Shown: piece after piece, positions 33,959-42,227 of the stretch
How the letters are laid out: the number at the start of each line of letters is the position of its first letter
Position numbering within the stretch: the first letter of the stretch is position 1
Translations under genes and position numbers: made by a program
NCBI GenBank assembly: GCA_937124585.1
Contig: CAKZKT010000103.1
Location: 1 to 64,000, forward strand
Direction of reading: 5' to 3'
DNA: 64,000 nt
Origin: an uncultured Anaerolineae bacterium
GTDB lineage: Bacteria; Chloroflexota; Anaerolineae; CG2-30-64-16
Notes under the pieces: model-generated
What the model was told of the DNA's origin: nothing
Seen by the model: the letters and a program-made list of their open reading frames with translations, nothing else
Database searches by the model: none

Positions 33959-34894
33959 ATGCGGTTGCGTATTCTGGTTCTCTTCATCGTGGCTCTGGCC
34001 CTGGCAGCCTGTGCCGGTATGCGCCCTGGCCGGGCCCCCACCCCGACGCCTGCACCGGTCAAGACGCAGCGGCCCACCTTCACCGCGACGCCGATCAGGC
34101 AGACGGCGCTGCCTGCCGCAACCCGCAGCGCACCGGTCTCGGCGCAGGGGGCGACGGCCACACCTGTGCCGCCTTCCCCGACGCCGGTGCCCCCCTCGCC
34201 GACCCCTGTCCCGCCCAGCCCGACGCCTGAGAAGGCCAGCTTCACCGTGTCGAGCCCTGGCGTGAGCAACGTGCGCGCCGGGCCGGGCACCAACTATCCG
34301 CGCATCGGCGAGGTGCGCCAGGGCCAGACGTTCGAGATCATCGCCAAGAATCAGACCGGCACCTGGTGGCAGTTCGACTTCAATGGCCAGAACGGCTGGA
34401 TCTCCGGCGAGCTGGTGAGCGCCAATGCGGCCGCCAGAGATGTGCCAGTGGCGACGAACATCCCCGCGCCGCCGACCGCGCCGCCGGCGCCGACTCGGCC
34501 GCCGCAGCCGACCAGCCCGCCGCCTCCGCCGCCTGCCCTCTTCGTGCAGGCCGGCATCGAATCACGGGATGCCGGCAACACCAACTTCGATCTGGTCACC
34601 TTCTGGGGACGCCTGGGCAAGACCGGCGACTATCCCATCAGCGGCGGTTATCGCTTCCGGGTGAGCGCGCCGAGCGGCACGGCCGAAGTGCCGTTCGGAG
34701 ATGCCTGGCACAATGCCTATCCGGGTCTGGGCAACGCCGAGTTTCGCTACAACGCCAAGATCGAGCTGCCGCGCACGGTCGGCGGCTACCGCGCGGTCGT
34801 GGTGGATGGCAGCGGCAAGGAAGTCGGCGAGGTGATCTCCGGCGCATTGAACGAGCGCACCCACGATGTGATCCTGAGCTGGTGGCCGCGGTAA
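33959..34894 (+). CDS. Bacterial-SH3 domain lipoprotein (third of three)
   Basis: 311 aa; AAGGAG lies nine bases before the ATG. The signal is MRLRILVLFIVALALAAC, followed by a Pro/Thr-rich stalk with three near-perfect repeats of VPPSPTP. The SH3 domain near residues 95-155 is the best conserved of the three (SNVRAGPGTNYPRIGEVRQGQTFEIIAKNQTGTWWQFDFNGQNGWISGELV). The C-terminal domain (ALFVQAGIESRDAGNTNFDLVTFWGRLGKTGDYPISGGYRF) resembles that of the first paralogue. It precedes the large GT-C gene by eight bases, so the operon continues. Confidence 0.82.
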   Translation: MRLRILVLFIVALALAACAGMRPGRAPTPTPAPVKTQRPTFTATPIRQTALPAATRSAPVSAQGATATPVPPSPTPVPPSPTPVPPSPTPEKASFTVSSPGVSNVRAGPGTNYPRIGEVRQGQTFEIIAKNQTGTWWQFDFNGQNGWISGELVSANAAARDVPVATNIPAPPTAPPAPTRPPQPTSPPPPPPALFVQAGIESRDAGNTNFDLVTFWGRLGKTGDYPISGGYRFRVSAPSGTAEVPFGDAWHNAYPGLGNAEFRYNAKIELPRTVGGYRAVVVDGSGKEVGEVISGALNERTHDVILSWWPR

Positions 34895-34902
34895 TCCGGG
34901 CG

Positions 34903-37800
34903 ATGGAGAACCGCCGACGTTTGTTGTGGTTGGCCGCGTTCGCCTTTCTCGGGCTGGCGCTCCGGCTGGTGCAACTCGATTTCCAGCCGCTCTGGTGGGA
35001 TGAGGGCTATTCCGTCTGGTTTGCCACGCATCCCCTGGCGCAGATGGCTACGCTGACCGCGGCAGACATCCATCCGCCGCTGTACTACGCGTTGCTGCAC
35101 GGCTGGATCGGCCTGCTGGGGGCCGGGCCGATCAGCCTGCGGCTCCTTTCGGTGCTTTGCGGCGTTCTGGCGATCCCGGCCATCTATGTGGCCGGCCGAC
35201 GTTTCTTCGGCCCATGGCAAGGCTTGCTGGCCGCGCTCCTGTTGGCGATCAATCCGCTGCACATCTATTACAGCCAGGAAGTACGCATGTACGGCCTGGT
35301 GGCGCTGTTGAGCATCGGGATGATGGTCGCGGGGTGGGAAGCGAATCGGCGAATCGGCAGATGGGCAGATGGGCAAGGTGGCGGCGCAGCGCGGTGGTGG
35401 GCAGCGTATGTGCTATTTGTGCTCGCCGGGCTCTACACTCAATATTACGCGGTTTTCTTGCCCATCGGCCTGACGCTGTACGTGCTCTGGCAGCGCCGCC
35501 GCGACGCCCTCGCGATGGCGCGCTGGCTGGCCGTGCAGGCGGTCGCGGCGCTGCTGTACCTGCCGTGGGTGCTTTATGCCGCGCCGAAACTGACCCTCTA
35601 TGTGTCGCAGAAAGTGATCCAGGATGCCGACCGGCCGCTCGGGCTGTCGGAGTATATGGCACGTCACCTGGCGGCTTTTTTGGCCGGGCATCTCGCCGGG
35701 CCATTGGCGCCCTGGTGGCCGCTGGCACTGCTGGTCCTGGTGCCGCTGGCGTTTATCCCGCTGCGCCGGCGGCGTGATCGGCAGGCGAGAGCGTCTCAGC
35801 CATGGACGGCGTCCGCTGCATTTGCGATTGTCGGGCCGACGACATCTTCCGCAGGCGTGGCGCTCGGCGTCGTCCTGCTTACAGCCCTCGTCTTCGGCTG
35901 GCTGATCGGCCTCCGCTATCCGTTTTTCCCCGAACACGGCGAACGATTGCTGCTGCTGGCGCTGCCGGTCTTCCTGTTGCTGCTGGCGACCGGGCTGATC
36001 GCTCTCTGGCGACGCGTCCGGTCGGCGGCGCTGGTCGCAGCGGTTTTGTTGGCCGGGATGAGCGCGGCCAGCCTGGCCGCGTTCTACACCGTGCCGCGTT
36101 ACCCTGGCGATGATTATCGGCCGCTGATCGCCCGCACGATCGAGCAGGGGCTGCCGGAGGACACCGTTTTTGCGATCTATCCGTGGCAGGTGGGCTACTG
36201 GCGCGCCTATGGCCACGCGGCCGGCCCGACGGCCGAACTCACGCCGGACGCCGACTGGACGCCGGCCGTGGCCGCCCGGCTCGATGCGGCGCTGGCGCGC
36301 GGCAAAGTCTGGTTCCCGGCGCATTTGGCGCTGGGCGCGATCCTGGAAACGAAGGTGGAGGATTATCTGGCCGACCGCAGCCTGGCCTTCATCAATGAGT
36401 GGTATGGGCCGGGCACGCGGCTCAGTGGCTGGGCCGTGACGCCGCCGGCAGACGACACGGTCACGCCGGGGGTGCGTTTCCCCCTGCGGGAGACCGACGC
36501 CGCGGTGGAGCTGGTCGAGGCGGCCGTTGCCCGTCGGCCGACGCCCGCAGCCAACGCGGCGACGACGGTCCGTTTGCGCTGGCGCGTGGCAGCGACCGCG
36601 CCCACCCTGGGCGTGAGCGTACGGCTGGTGGACGACATCGGCCAGATCTGGGCGCAGCACGATTACGAGCCGCTGGGCATGGCCCGCTGTCGGCCGTCCG
36701 CGGCCGGGCCGTCGCCGGAGCGCGAGGAAAGCGGCACGAGACCTGCTTCCGTCAATCCGGCAGAGGACTGCCTGGGCCTGCTGGTCCCGGCCGGCACGCC
36801 GCCGGGCCGTTATTTCGTGGATGTGATCGTGCAGCCGAAAGGGGAAGCGCGGCCGCTGGACGCAGTGGCGGCCGACGGGCGTGTGCTGGGCACGGCTGCT
36901 CGTCTGGCCGAAGTGTCGGTCGCAGCGGCCGATCGCGTGCTCGGCGTCGAGCGGCTGCCCATCGGCCTCCGCCAGGAGCGCGATTTTGCCGATGGGATGC
37001 GCCTGCTCGGCCATACGGTGGATGTCCGACCGCTAGCGCCGGGCGAAACCCGGCCGGTGAACCTCTTTTGGCAGGCGACCGACCGGCCGACCGCGGATTA
37101 CGTGGCGTTCGTGCAGCTGCTGGACGGGGCCGGCCAGGTGGCTTCTGGCTGGGAAGCGCCGCCCGGCGGCCCCTACGCCACCACAGCCTGGGCGCCCGGC
37201 ACGCTGATGCGCACGCAGGCAACGATCCGGCCGCGCGCCGACCTGCCCGACGGCCGTTACCGTTTGATCGCGGGCCTGTTTCGCAGCGACGACAAAGCGC
37301 GTCTGCACACGGCCGACGGCGCCGATCACGTCGTCCTGGGCCAGGTCACGGTGCGCGGCCGACCGCACGACCGCACGCCTCCACAGCCACAGCAGCCGGC
37401 CGACGTCGCGTTCGGTTCGATCGGCCGCCTCATCGGCTATGAGCTGGCGACTCCGGCTGCGGGCGTGCAGGCTGGCGCCGCGATCTCGCTCACCCTCTAC
37501 TGGCAGGCTGCCGCAGCCACCGAGCGGCCGCTCACGGTCTTCGTGCACCTGGTGAACGAGGCGGGGGAAATCCGCGGCTACGGCGACAGCGAGCCGGGGT
37601 ACGGCCGCCTGCCCACGACCAGCTGGCTGGCCGGCGAATATCTGACCGATCCGCATCAGGTGAGCGTAGATGCTGCTGCCGCGCCCGGCTCCTATCGCCT
37701 GCGGATCGGCCTGTACGACCGCGCGACCGGCCAGCGGCTGCTTACGCCGGACGGCCGGGATCACGCGGAGATCGGCCCGGTGCTGGTCGGGCCGCCGTGA
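34903..37800 (+). CDS. Large membrane glycosyltransferase-like protein (GT-C) with C-terminal beta domains
   Basis: 965 aa from ATG 34903. The N-terminal ~510 residues form about eleven transmembrane helices. The first loop has the acidic motif LWWDEGYSVWF and the following HPPLYYALLHGWI typical of GT-C/PMT-type enzymes, with YYSQEVRMYGL later. Residues ~520-965 are extracytoplasmic and contain repeated beta-sandwich units (for example LFWQATDRPTADYVAFVQLLDGAGQVASG and LYWQAAAATERPLTVFVHLVNEAGEIRGYG). It probably glycosylates exported molecules; its operon partners are three surface lipoproteins, which are plausible substrates. A 40-bp array with 8-bp period lies inside the gene and encodes a hydrophilic insertion. 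Confidence 0.82.
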   Translation: MENRRRLLWLAAFAFLGLALRLVQLDFQPLWWDEGYSVWFATHPLAQMATLTAADIHPPLYYALLHGWIGLLGAGPISLRLLSVLCGVLAIPAIYVAGRRFFGPWQGLLAALLLAINPLHIYYSQEVRMYGLVALLSIGMMVAGWEANRRIGRWADGQGGGAARWWAAYVLFVLAGLYTQYYAVFLPIGLTLYVLWQRRRDALAMARWLAVQAVAALLYLPWVLYAAPKLTLYVSQKVIQDADRPLGLSEYMARHLAAFLAGHLAGPLAPWWPLALLVLVPLAFIPLRRRRDRQARASQPWTASAAFAIVGPTTSSAGVALGVVLLTALVFGWLIGLRYPFFPEHGERLLLLALPVFLLLLATGLIALWRRVRSAALVAAVLLAGMSAASLAAFYTVPRYPGDDYRPLIARTIEQGLPEDTVFAIYPWQVGYWRAYGHAAGPTAELTPDADWTPAVAARLDAALARGKVWFPAHLALGAILETKVEDYLADRSLAFINEWYGPGTRLSGWAVTPPADDTVTPGVRFPLRETDAAVELVEAAVARRPTPAANAATTVRLRWRVAATAPTLGVSVRLVDDIGQIWAQHDYEPLGMARCRPSAAGPSPEREESGTRPASVNPAEDCLGLLVPAGTPPGRYFVDVIVQPKGEARPLDAVAADGRVLGTAARLAEVSVAAADRVLGVERLPIGLRQERDFADGMRLLGHTVDVRPLAPGETRPVNLFWQATDRPTADYVAFVQLLDGAGQVASGWEAPPGGPYATTAWAPGTLMRTQATIRPRADLPDGRYRLIAGLFRSDDKARLHTADGADHVVLGQVTVRGRPHDRTPPQPQQPADVAFGSIGRLIGYELATPAAGVQAGAAISLTLYWQAAAATERPLTVFVHLVNEAGEIRGYGDSEPGYGRLPTTSWLAGEYLTDPHQVSVDAAAAPGSYRLRIGLYDRATGQRLLTPDGRDHAEIGPVLVGPP
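35339..35378. repeat. Array with 8-bp period inside the GT-C gene
   Basis: Five degenerate octamers: AAGCGAAT, CGGCGAAT, CGGCAGAT, GGGCAGAT, GGGCAAGG. Read in frame they give ANRRIGRWADGQGGG, a hydrophilic stretch between two helices. An equivalent array lies inside hisC at 58764-58811. Confidence 0.75.
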
Positions 37801-37934
37801 GGTCGGCGCTGCGAGAAAGGCAGTGCGAACCGGCGCCCGCATAGCGTTCCCGGCGGCCTCGGCACACTGAAACCGTGTGGACCGCACATTGCCGGCAGCA
37901 AACCGCGTGCTGCGACGGCCGGCACGGTCACCCT

Positions 37935-37964
37935 TTGCGCCTCGCGGCGCCCTCATGGTATACT
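37935..37964 (+). promoter_or_regulatory. Promoter for etfBA
   Basis: TTGCGC (37935-37940), 18 bp, TATACT (37959-37964), about 100 bases before the etfB ATG. It is the only clear signal in the 264-bp gap after the GT-C gene. Confidence 0.65.
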
Positions 37965-38064
37965 CGCGGCATCCAGCGCCTGTCGGAATGCTCCGGCTGC
38001 AGCCAGAGCGCGGCCAGCCTGGCTCGCGGACAGGCGTGCAGCGCGCATAGAGGAGGTTTCGCTC

Positions 38065-38862
38065 ATGAAATTCATCGTCTGCGTCAAACTGACCCCCGAC
38101 ACAGAGCAACTGGCCGAAGTTCAGCCGCAGGACGTGGGCTCCGATGACCTGGGGGTGACCATGGTGCTCAATCCCTGGGATGAATTTGCCGTCGAAGAGG
38201 CGTTGCAGCTTCAGGAGCGTTTCGACGGCACCGCGGTCGTGGTGACTCTGGGCGGCCCGGATGCCACCGAGGCGCTGAAACGCGCCGTGGCCATGGGCAT
38301 CGAAGAGGCGGTTTTCCTGTCCGATCCGGCCTTCGCAGGCAGCGACGCCTGGGGCGTGGCCCATGTGCTGGCACAGGCCATTAAGCGCATCGGCGATGCC
38401 ACCCTGATCTTGACCGGCAGGCAATCGGTGGATGGCGGCAGCGGCCTGGTGGGGCCCGGACTGGCGGCCAGCCTGGGCGTGCCGTTCGTCTCTCAGGTCG
38501 CCAAAGTCCTGGACGTGACCGCGACGCACGCGACGTTCCTGCGGTCCCTGGACGAGGGAATGCAGACCGTGCGGGTGAAGACGCCCGCGGTGATCTCGGT
38601 AAGCAAAGAGATCAACGAACCGCGCTACCCGAACTTCATGGGCATCCGCAAGGCTTCGCGCATGCAGTATCCGGCCATCACAGCGGCGCAACTTCCCGGC
38701 CTCGATCGCGCTCAGATCGGCGCGGCCGCCGCGCGCATCGCGTGGACGAACCTGCGCACGCCGCCCGCGCGCACCGGCGTATGCGAGTTCATCCAGGGGG
38801 CGACTGTCAGTGAGCAGGCCCGCATCCTGGTCGAGAAGCTGATCGCCGAGAAGGTGATCTGA
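38065..38862 (+). CDS. etfB: Electron transfer flavoprotein subunit beta
   Basis: 265 aa; AGGAGG precedes the ATG. With EtfA it forms the FAD-containing heterodimer that passes electrons from acyl-CoA and other dehydrogenases to the quinone pool. The N-terminus [15 protein letters not shown], the segment [16 protein letters not shown] and the signature [33 protein letters not shown] are family landmarks, and [23 protein letters not shown] lies in the AMP/nucleotide site. etfA starts 28 bases after its stop. No ETF-quinone oxidoreductase gene is in the window. Confidence 0.95.
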   Translation: MKFIVCVKLTPDTEQLAEVQPQDVGSDDLGVTMVLNPWDEFAVEEALQLQERFDGTAVVVTLGGPDATEALKRAVAMGIEEAVFLSDPAFAGSDAWGVAHVLAQAIKRIGDATLILTGRQSVDGGSGLVGPGLAASLGVPFVSQVAKVLDVTATHATFLRSLDEGMQTVRVKTPAVISVSKEINEPRYPNFMGIRKASRMQYPAITAAQLPGLDRAQIGAAAARIAWTNLRTPPARTGVCEFIQGATVSEQARILVEKLIAEKVI

Positions 38863-38890
38863 CCGATTCGCACGATTCAAGGAGCCAGCT

Positions 38891-39877
38891 ATGAGCATTC
38901 TGGTTTACATAGCACAGCATAACGGCCAGGCCAGGCCCGTCTCCTGGGAAGTTCTGGGCAAAGCGCGCAGCATGGCCGATCGCCTGGCCGTGCCGCTCGT
39001 CGGCCTGGTTGTGGGACACGACGTCCAAAAGATCGCGCAGCAAGCGATCGCTTACGGTGCGGATAAAGCGCTGACGGCCGATGCACCGCACTTCGTCGCC
39101 TTTCGTGCCTACGCCTGGGCCGATGCTCTGAAAGCCGCGATTGCGGCGACGCAGCCGCACATTATCCTGGCGCCTGCCACATCCGGCGTGCGCGATGCAG
39201 TTGCGCTGGCCGCGTGTCAGCTGGGCATCGGCCTGGCTGCGGAGTGTCAGGCGCTCGACCTGGACGCCGACGGCAACCTGCTGGCCGAGCGGCCGATCTT
39301 CGCCGGCAACATCCTGACTACGGTCACCTTCAAAGGGCGACCGCAAGCGGCGACCGTGCGCAGCCGCAGCTTCCCGTTGCCGGCCCGAGATGACGCGCGC
39401 ACGGGCGAGATCATCCCTCTGGCTGTGACGCTGAGTGACCTGGCCGCGCAAGAAGAGGTTCTGGATTTTGCGGCCGGCGCCGCAGGCGAGCTGGGCGTCG
39501 AGAATGCCAGCATCATCGTCTCCGGCGGCCGCGGGGTCAAAGGGCCGGCCGGTTTCGAACCCCTGCGCGACCTGGCGCGGGTGCTCGGTGCCGCGGTCGG
39601 CGCCTCGCGCGCGGCTGTGGATGCGGGCTGGATTCCCTATCCGCACCAGGTCGGCCAGACCGGCAAGACGGTGCGGCCCGATCTGTACATCGCGTGTGGC
39701 ATTTCGGGCGCCATTCAGCACCTGGCGGGCATGAGCAATGCCAAAGTGATCGTTGCCATCAACAAAGACAAAGATGCGCCGATCTTCGGCGTGGCTCGCT
39801 ACGGCATCGTCGGCGACCTGTTCGAGGTCGTGCCCGCCCTGACCGAGGCGTTCAAGGCGCGGCTGGGCCGCCAATAA
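38891..39877 (+). CDS. etfA: Electron transfer flavoprotein subunit alpha
   Basis: 328 aa; AAGGAG lies before the ATG. The C-terminal FAD-binding domain is clear: [74 protein letters not shown], then [28 protein letters not shown]. The N-terminal domain ([27 protein letters not shown]) matches EtfA. Partner of the upstream etfB. The stop is followed within 20 bases by a consensus promoter for the next unit; no terminator is obvious between them. Confidence 0.96.
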   Translation: MSILVYIAQHNGQARPVSWEVLGKARSMADRLAVPLVGLVVGHDVQKIAQQAIAYGADKALTADAPHFVAFRAYAWADALKAAIAATQPHIILAPATSGVRDAVALAACQLGIGLAAECQALDLDADGNLLAERPIFAGNILTTVTFKGRPQAATVRSRSFPLPARDDARTGEIIPLAVTLSDLAAQEEVLDFAAGAAGELGVENASIIVSGGRGVKGPAGFEPLRDLARVLGAAVGASRAAVDAGWIPYPHQVGQTGKTVRPDLYIACGISGAIQHLAGMSNAKVIVAINKDKDAPIFGVARYGIVGDLFEVVPALTEAFKARLGRQ

Positions 39878-39895
39878 AAAAGCATCAGCGGCGCG

Positions 39896-39924
39896 TTGAC
39901 AAGCGCCTCAGGCTGGAGTATAAT
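39896..39924 (+). promoter_or_regulatory. Perfect consensus promoter of the structured leader and S1 gene
   Basis: TTGACA (39896-39901), exactly 17 bp, TATAAT (39919-39924). Transcription should start near 39931. This is the strongest promoter by sequence in the window. Confidence 0.85.
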
Positions 39925-39930
39925 AGCGAT

Positions 39931-40277
39931 CACTGTCCCGGTGCCTATTCGCACGTCCGGCCGGCCTGATCTGTGTCGTGGTCGCCGCGGGGTTGGACGC
40001 GCCTGTTGTGAGCGCGCCGCAGTCCATCGCCCACACAACGAGCCGGCCGGAGCCGATATGCGAATGGGCTTTTACCGTTTCTGAAGCAGGCCCTGCAGGA
40101 CGGGCTGCGTTGATAGGTCAGGCCTTGGACCAGGCACAGTGCGGCATCGGTTGCGCCTCCTGGTTCCATTCTTCATCTGTCGGGCATCGTGCGCGCGCGA
40201 CAGAGATGGATCGTTTGTGGTCGAAGGCCCGGCTGCTACGCCATGCGAAAGCGGTGTGACAGGCGGGCTGTTTTTTT
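39931..40277 (+). ncRNA. Candidate structured RNA (long leader or independent ncRNA) upstream of the S1 gene
   Basis: The 455 bases between etfA and the S1 gene hold no convincing coding region but are full of pairings. The first ~140 nt form one long interrupted hairpin: 39939-39942 with 40074-40077, 39943-39953 with 40059-40069, 39956-39965 with 40042-40051, 39972-39976 with 40033-40037, and 39994-39998 with 40022-40026. Further stem-loops lie at 40086-40108, 40127-40166 and 40176-40204. The segment ends in a terminator-like hairpin and T7. The overall rod shape of the first part is reminiscent of 6S RNA, but none of the conserved features of 6S, RNase P, tmRNA or SRP RNA was recognised. 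It may be a free RNA of about 350 nt, an attenuating leader, or both. Confidence 0.55.
40226..40277 (+). terminator. GNRA-capped terminator-like hairpin before the S1 gene
   Basis: GCCCG (40227-40231) pairs with CGGGC (40064-40068 counted as 40264-40268). CTG (40233-40235) pairs with CAG (40260-40262), ACGCC (40238-40242) with GGTGT (40253-40257), and GC with GC around a GAAA tetraloop (40247-40250). Seven Ts follow (40271-40277). The S1 ATG is 56 bases further on, so this can end a short RNA or act as an attenuator. Confidence 0.65.
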
Positions 40278-40332
40278 CATGTCGAAGACCCTTTGGGTCA
40301 TGTCAACCTTATCGTTTGGAGGTTCTTTTCCC

Positions 40333-41673
40333 ATGAGTACTACTCTACCGCCGACCAAGCCCCCGGCTGAAGTCCACCCGATGCAGGCCCTGTTGGAGCA
40401 GGGTGGTTATGACATGCCGCAGCGTGGGGATATCCGCGAGGGCACCATCCTCTCCGTCTCGCCTCAGGAGATCGTCATTGACCTGGGCCTGAAACGAGAG
40501 GCAATTGTCCCGGCCAATGACCTGGCCCGGATTGATAAGGCCACCCTGGCGGAGATCACGGTGGGCACCACCTGGCCCGTCTACATCCTTCAGCCGTCGG
40601 ATCGGGAAGGGAACCTGATCGTCTCATTGTCGCGGGCGCTCCAGGAAAAGGACTGGCTGGTAGCGCAGCAGATGATGGAACGGAACGAGATGTTCGAGGC
40701 GCAGGTCAGCAGCCATAACGCGGGCGGGCTGGAGGTGATCTTCGGCAAGCTGCGCGGCTTCGTGCCGGCCTCTCACATCTCGACCCTGCCGCGCGCGGCG
40801 ACGCCTGAAGAACGCAAGGCGCAGCTTGCCTCCTATGTCGGTCAGAAGATCCCTGTCAAGATCGTCGAAGTAGATCGGCGCAAACGTCGGCTGATCATGT
40901 CGGAACGGGCAGTGCATCGCCGCTGGCAACGCGAGCATCGCAAGCATCTGTTGGAGGAGATCCAGCCCGGCGACATCCGCACCGGCATCGTCCGCAGCCT
41001 GTCCAACTTCGGCGTCTTCGTTGATCTCGGCGGCGCAGACGGCCTGATCCATGTCTCGGAGCTAGCCTGGTTCCCTGTGGCGCATCCCAGCGATGTGGTG
41101 AAGGTGGGGCAACAGGTCACCGTCAAGGTGCTGCGCGTCGACAAGCAACGCGAACGCATTGGCTTGAGCTTGAAGCGCGTGCAGCCAGATCCCTGGAGCA
41201 CTGCGCAAGAGGACTACAAAGTCGGCGAGCTCGTTGAGGCGGTGGTCACGCGCGTCAGCGACTTCGGCGCGTTCACCCGACTGCGCACCGGCGTCGAGGG
41301 CCTGCTGCACGTCACCGAAATGGCCGACATCCGGCCCGACCATCCGCAGAGCCTGGTCTCGCCTGGCGACCTTCTCTTGCTGCGCGTCCTGCGCGTCGAG
41401 CCGGAACGCCGACGCATCGGACTGAGCCTGCGCCAGGTTTCCGAGACCGAATGGGCGGAGTGGGCGGCCAGCTATCGCGAGAAACATGCGGCGGCGCAGG
41501 CCGCCGAGGCCGCGGCGATCGAGGAAGCTGCCGAGACCGCGACGATCGAGGAAGCTGCCGAGCAGATCGTTCAGGAAGAATGGCCCGTCTTCGAAGAGGA
41601 AACCGTCAGTTTCGATCAGGGTCCAGATCAGGACGGCTCCGAGGACGAAGCCATTCCCGCTGCTGTTGACTGA
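40333..41673 (+). CDS. Four-domain S1 RNA-binding protein (30S ribosomal protein S1-like)
   Basis: 446 aa from ATG 40333, with GGAGG about 12 bases upstream. Four S1 domains are seen: GDIREGTILSVSPQEIVIDLGLKREAIVPANDL, then FEAQVSSHNAGGLEVIFGKLRGFVPASHI, GDIRTGIVRSLSNFGVFVDLGGADGLIHVSEL, and GELVEAVVTRVSDFGAFTRLRTGVEGLLHVTEM. The order and spacing match four-domain RpsA of Gram-positive-type bacteria, which helps mRNA docking on the 30S subunit. The C-terminus is acidic with a repeated IEEAAETAT unit. It is the best RpsA candidate of the three S1 proteins here. The long structured leader suggests post-transcriptional control. Confidence 0.9.
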   Translation: MSTTLPPTKPPAEVHPMQALLEQGGYDMPQRGDIREGTILSVSPQEIVIDLGLKREAIVPANDLARIDKATLAEITVGTTWPVYILQPSDREGNLIVSLSRALQEKDWLVAQQMMERNEMFEAQVSSHNAGGLEVIFGKLRGFVPASHISTLPRAATPEERKAQLASYVGQKIPVKIVEVDRRKRRLIMSERAVHRRWQREHRKHLLEEIQPGDIRTGIVRSLSNFGVFVDLGGADGLIHVSELAWFPVAHPSDVVKVGQQVTVKVLRVDKQRERIGLSLKRVQPDPWSTAQEDYKVGELVEAVVTRVSDFGAFTRLRTGVEGLLHVTEMADIRPDHPQSLVSPGDLLLLRVLRVEPERRRIGLSLRQVSETEWAEWAASYREKHAAAQAAEAAAIEEAAETATIEEAAEQIVQEEWPVFEEETVSFDQGPDQDGSEDEAIPAAVD

Positions 41674-41825
41674 ACAAACGAGACGGTTGGGGGGCTACGC
41701 GTCTCAGCTGCGCTCAACGATGCAGTGCCGATCCGGACGATCTCTCTGATTTGAATTTGTGCACATACTGCCTCTGTCGGAACAACATCGGCCCGACAGC
41801 ATAGCAGGGTATTACTTCGGTTACC

Positions 41826-41855
41826 GGTGCCAGGAGCGACCTCGCTCCTGGCACC
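41826..41855. repeat. Perfect 14-bp GTGCC/GGCAC hairpin
   Basis: GGTGCCAGGAGCGA (41826-41839) and TCGCTCCTGGCACC (41842-41855) with a CC loop. It lies between the S1 gene and the DksA/TraR-type gene. There is no T-run, so it is more likely a member of the dispersed palindrome family than a terminator. Confidence 0.7.
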
Positions 41856-41885
41856 TTCAGATGGGAATAAACCAGGCCAGCTACG

Positions 41886-42224
41886 ATGACAGTCCAGGAC
41901 GATAGCATTGCCGAAGCACGCGCTCGGCTGCTGGCCGAACGCGCCGAAGTGCTGAGCGAAGTAGAAAGCCTGCGCGCCCGCTTGGAAACGAAGGGCGACT
42001 ATAGCCTGGGAGTCGGCGACCCCATGATCTATCAGTGGGAGCTGAACCTGGCGCTGCTTGAGCGCGCCCAGCAGCATCTCGCCGAGATCGAAGCCGCCCT
42101 CGAGCAGCTGGAACTGGGGATCTATGGTCGCTGTGAACGGTGCGGCAAGCCCATCGAGCCGGAACGGTTGGCCGTGCTGAGCCACACCACTGTGTGCAGC
42201 CAATGCGCTCAACGCCGACGCTGA
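41886..42224 (+). CDS. DksA/TraR family C4-type zinc finger protein
   Basis: 112 aa. An N-terminal coiled coil (AEARARLLAERAEVLSEVESLRARLE and LALLERAQQHLAEIEAALEQLELG) is followed by the four-cysteine zinc finger CERCGKPIEPERLAVLSHTTVCSQC. DksA-like proteins reach into the RNA polymerase secondary channel and modulate initiation, often with ppGpp; short relatives such as TraR act alone. The coiled-coil tip acidic residues that DksA uses cannot be placed confidently, so the role is by family only. The next gene begins four bases after its stop. Confidence 0.88.
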   Translation: MTVQDDSIAEARARLLAERAEVLSEVESLRARLETKGDYSLGVGDPMIYQWELNLALLERAQQHLAEIEAALEQLELGIYGRCERCGKPIEPERLAVLSHTTVCSQCAQRRR

Positions 42225-42227
42225 TCT

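Noticed and set aside
31800-34560. Repeated CCGACGCC-like DNA resembling direct repeats or a CRISPR array
   Set aside because: The repeats are Pro/Thr codons of the lipoprotein stalks, without regular spacers, and there are no cas genes.
34366-34902. N-terminal extension of the GT-C frame across the third SH3 gene
   Set aside because: The extension overlaps a clear lipoprotein gene in another frame and is of low-complexity composition; the GT-C protein begins naturally at 34903.
39931-40080. Assignment of the long hairpin as 6S RNA
   Set aside because: The rod shape is similar, but a clear symmetrical central bubble and conserved sequence are not visible, and no terminator follows the hairpin itself; kept only as an unclassified structured RNA.
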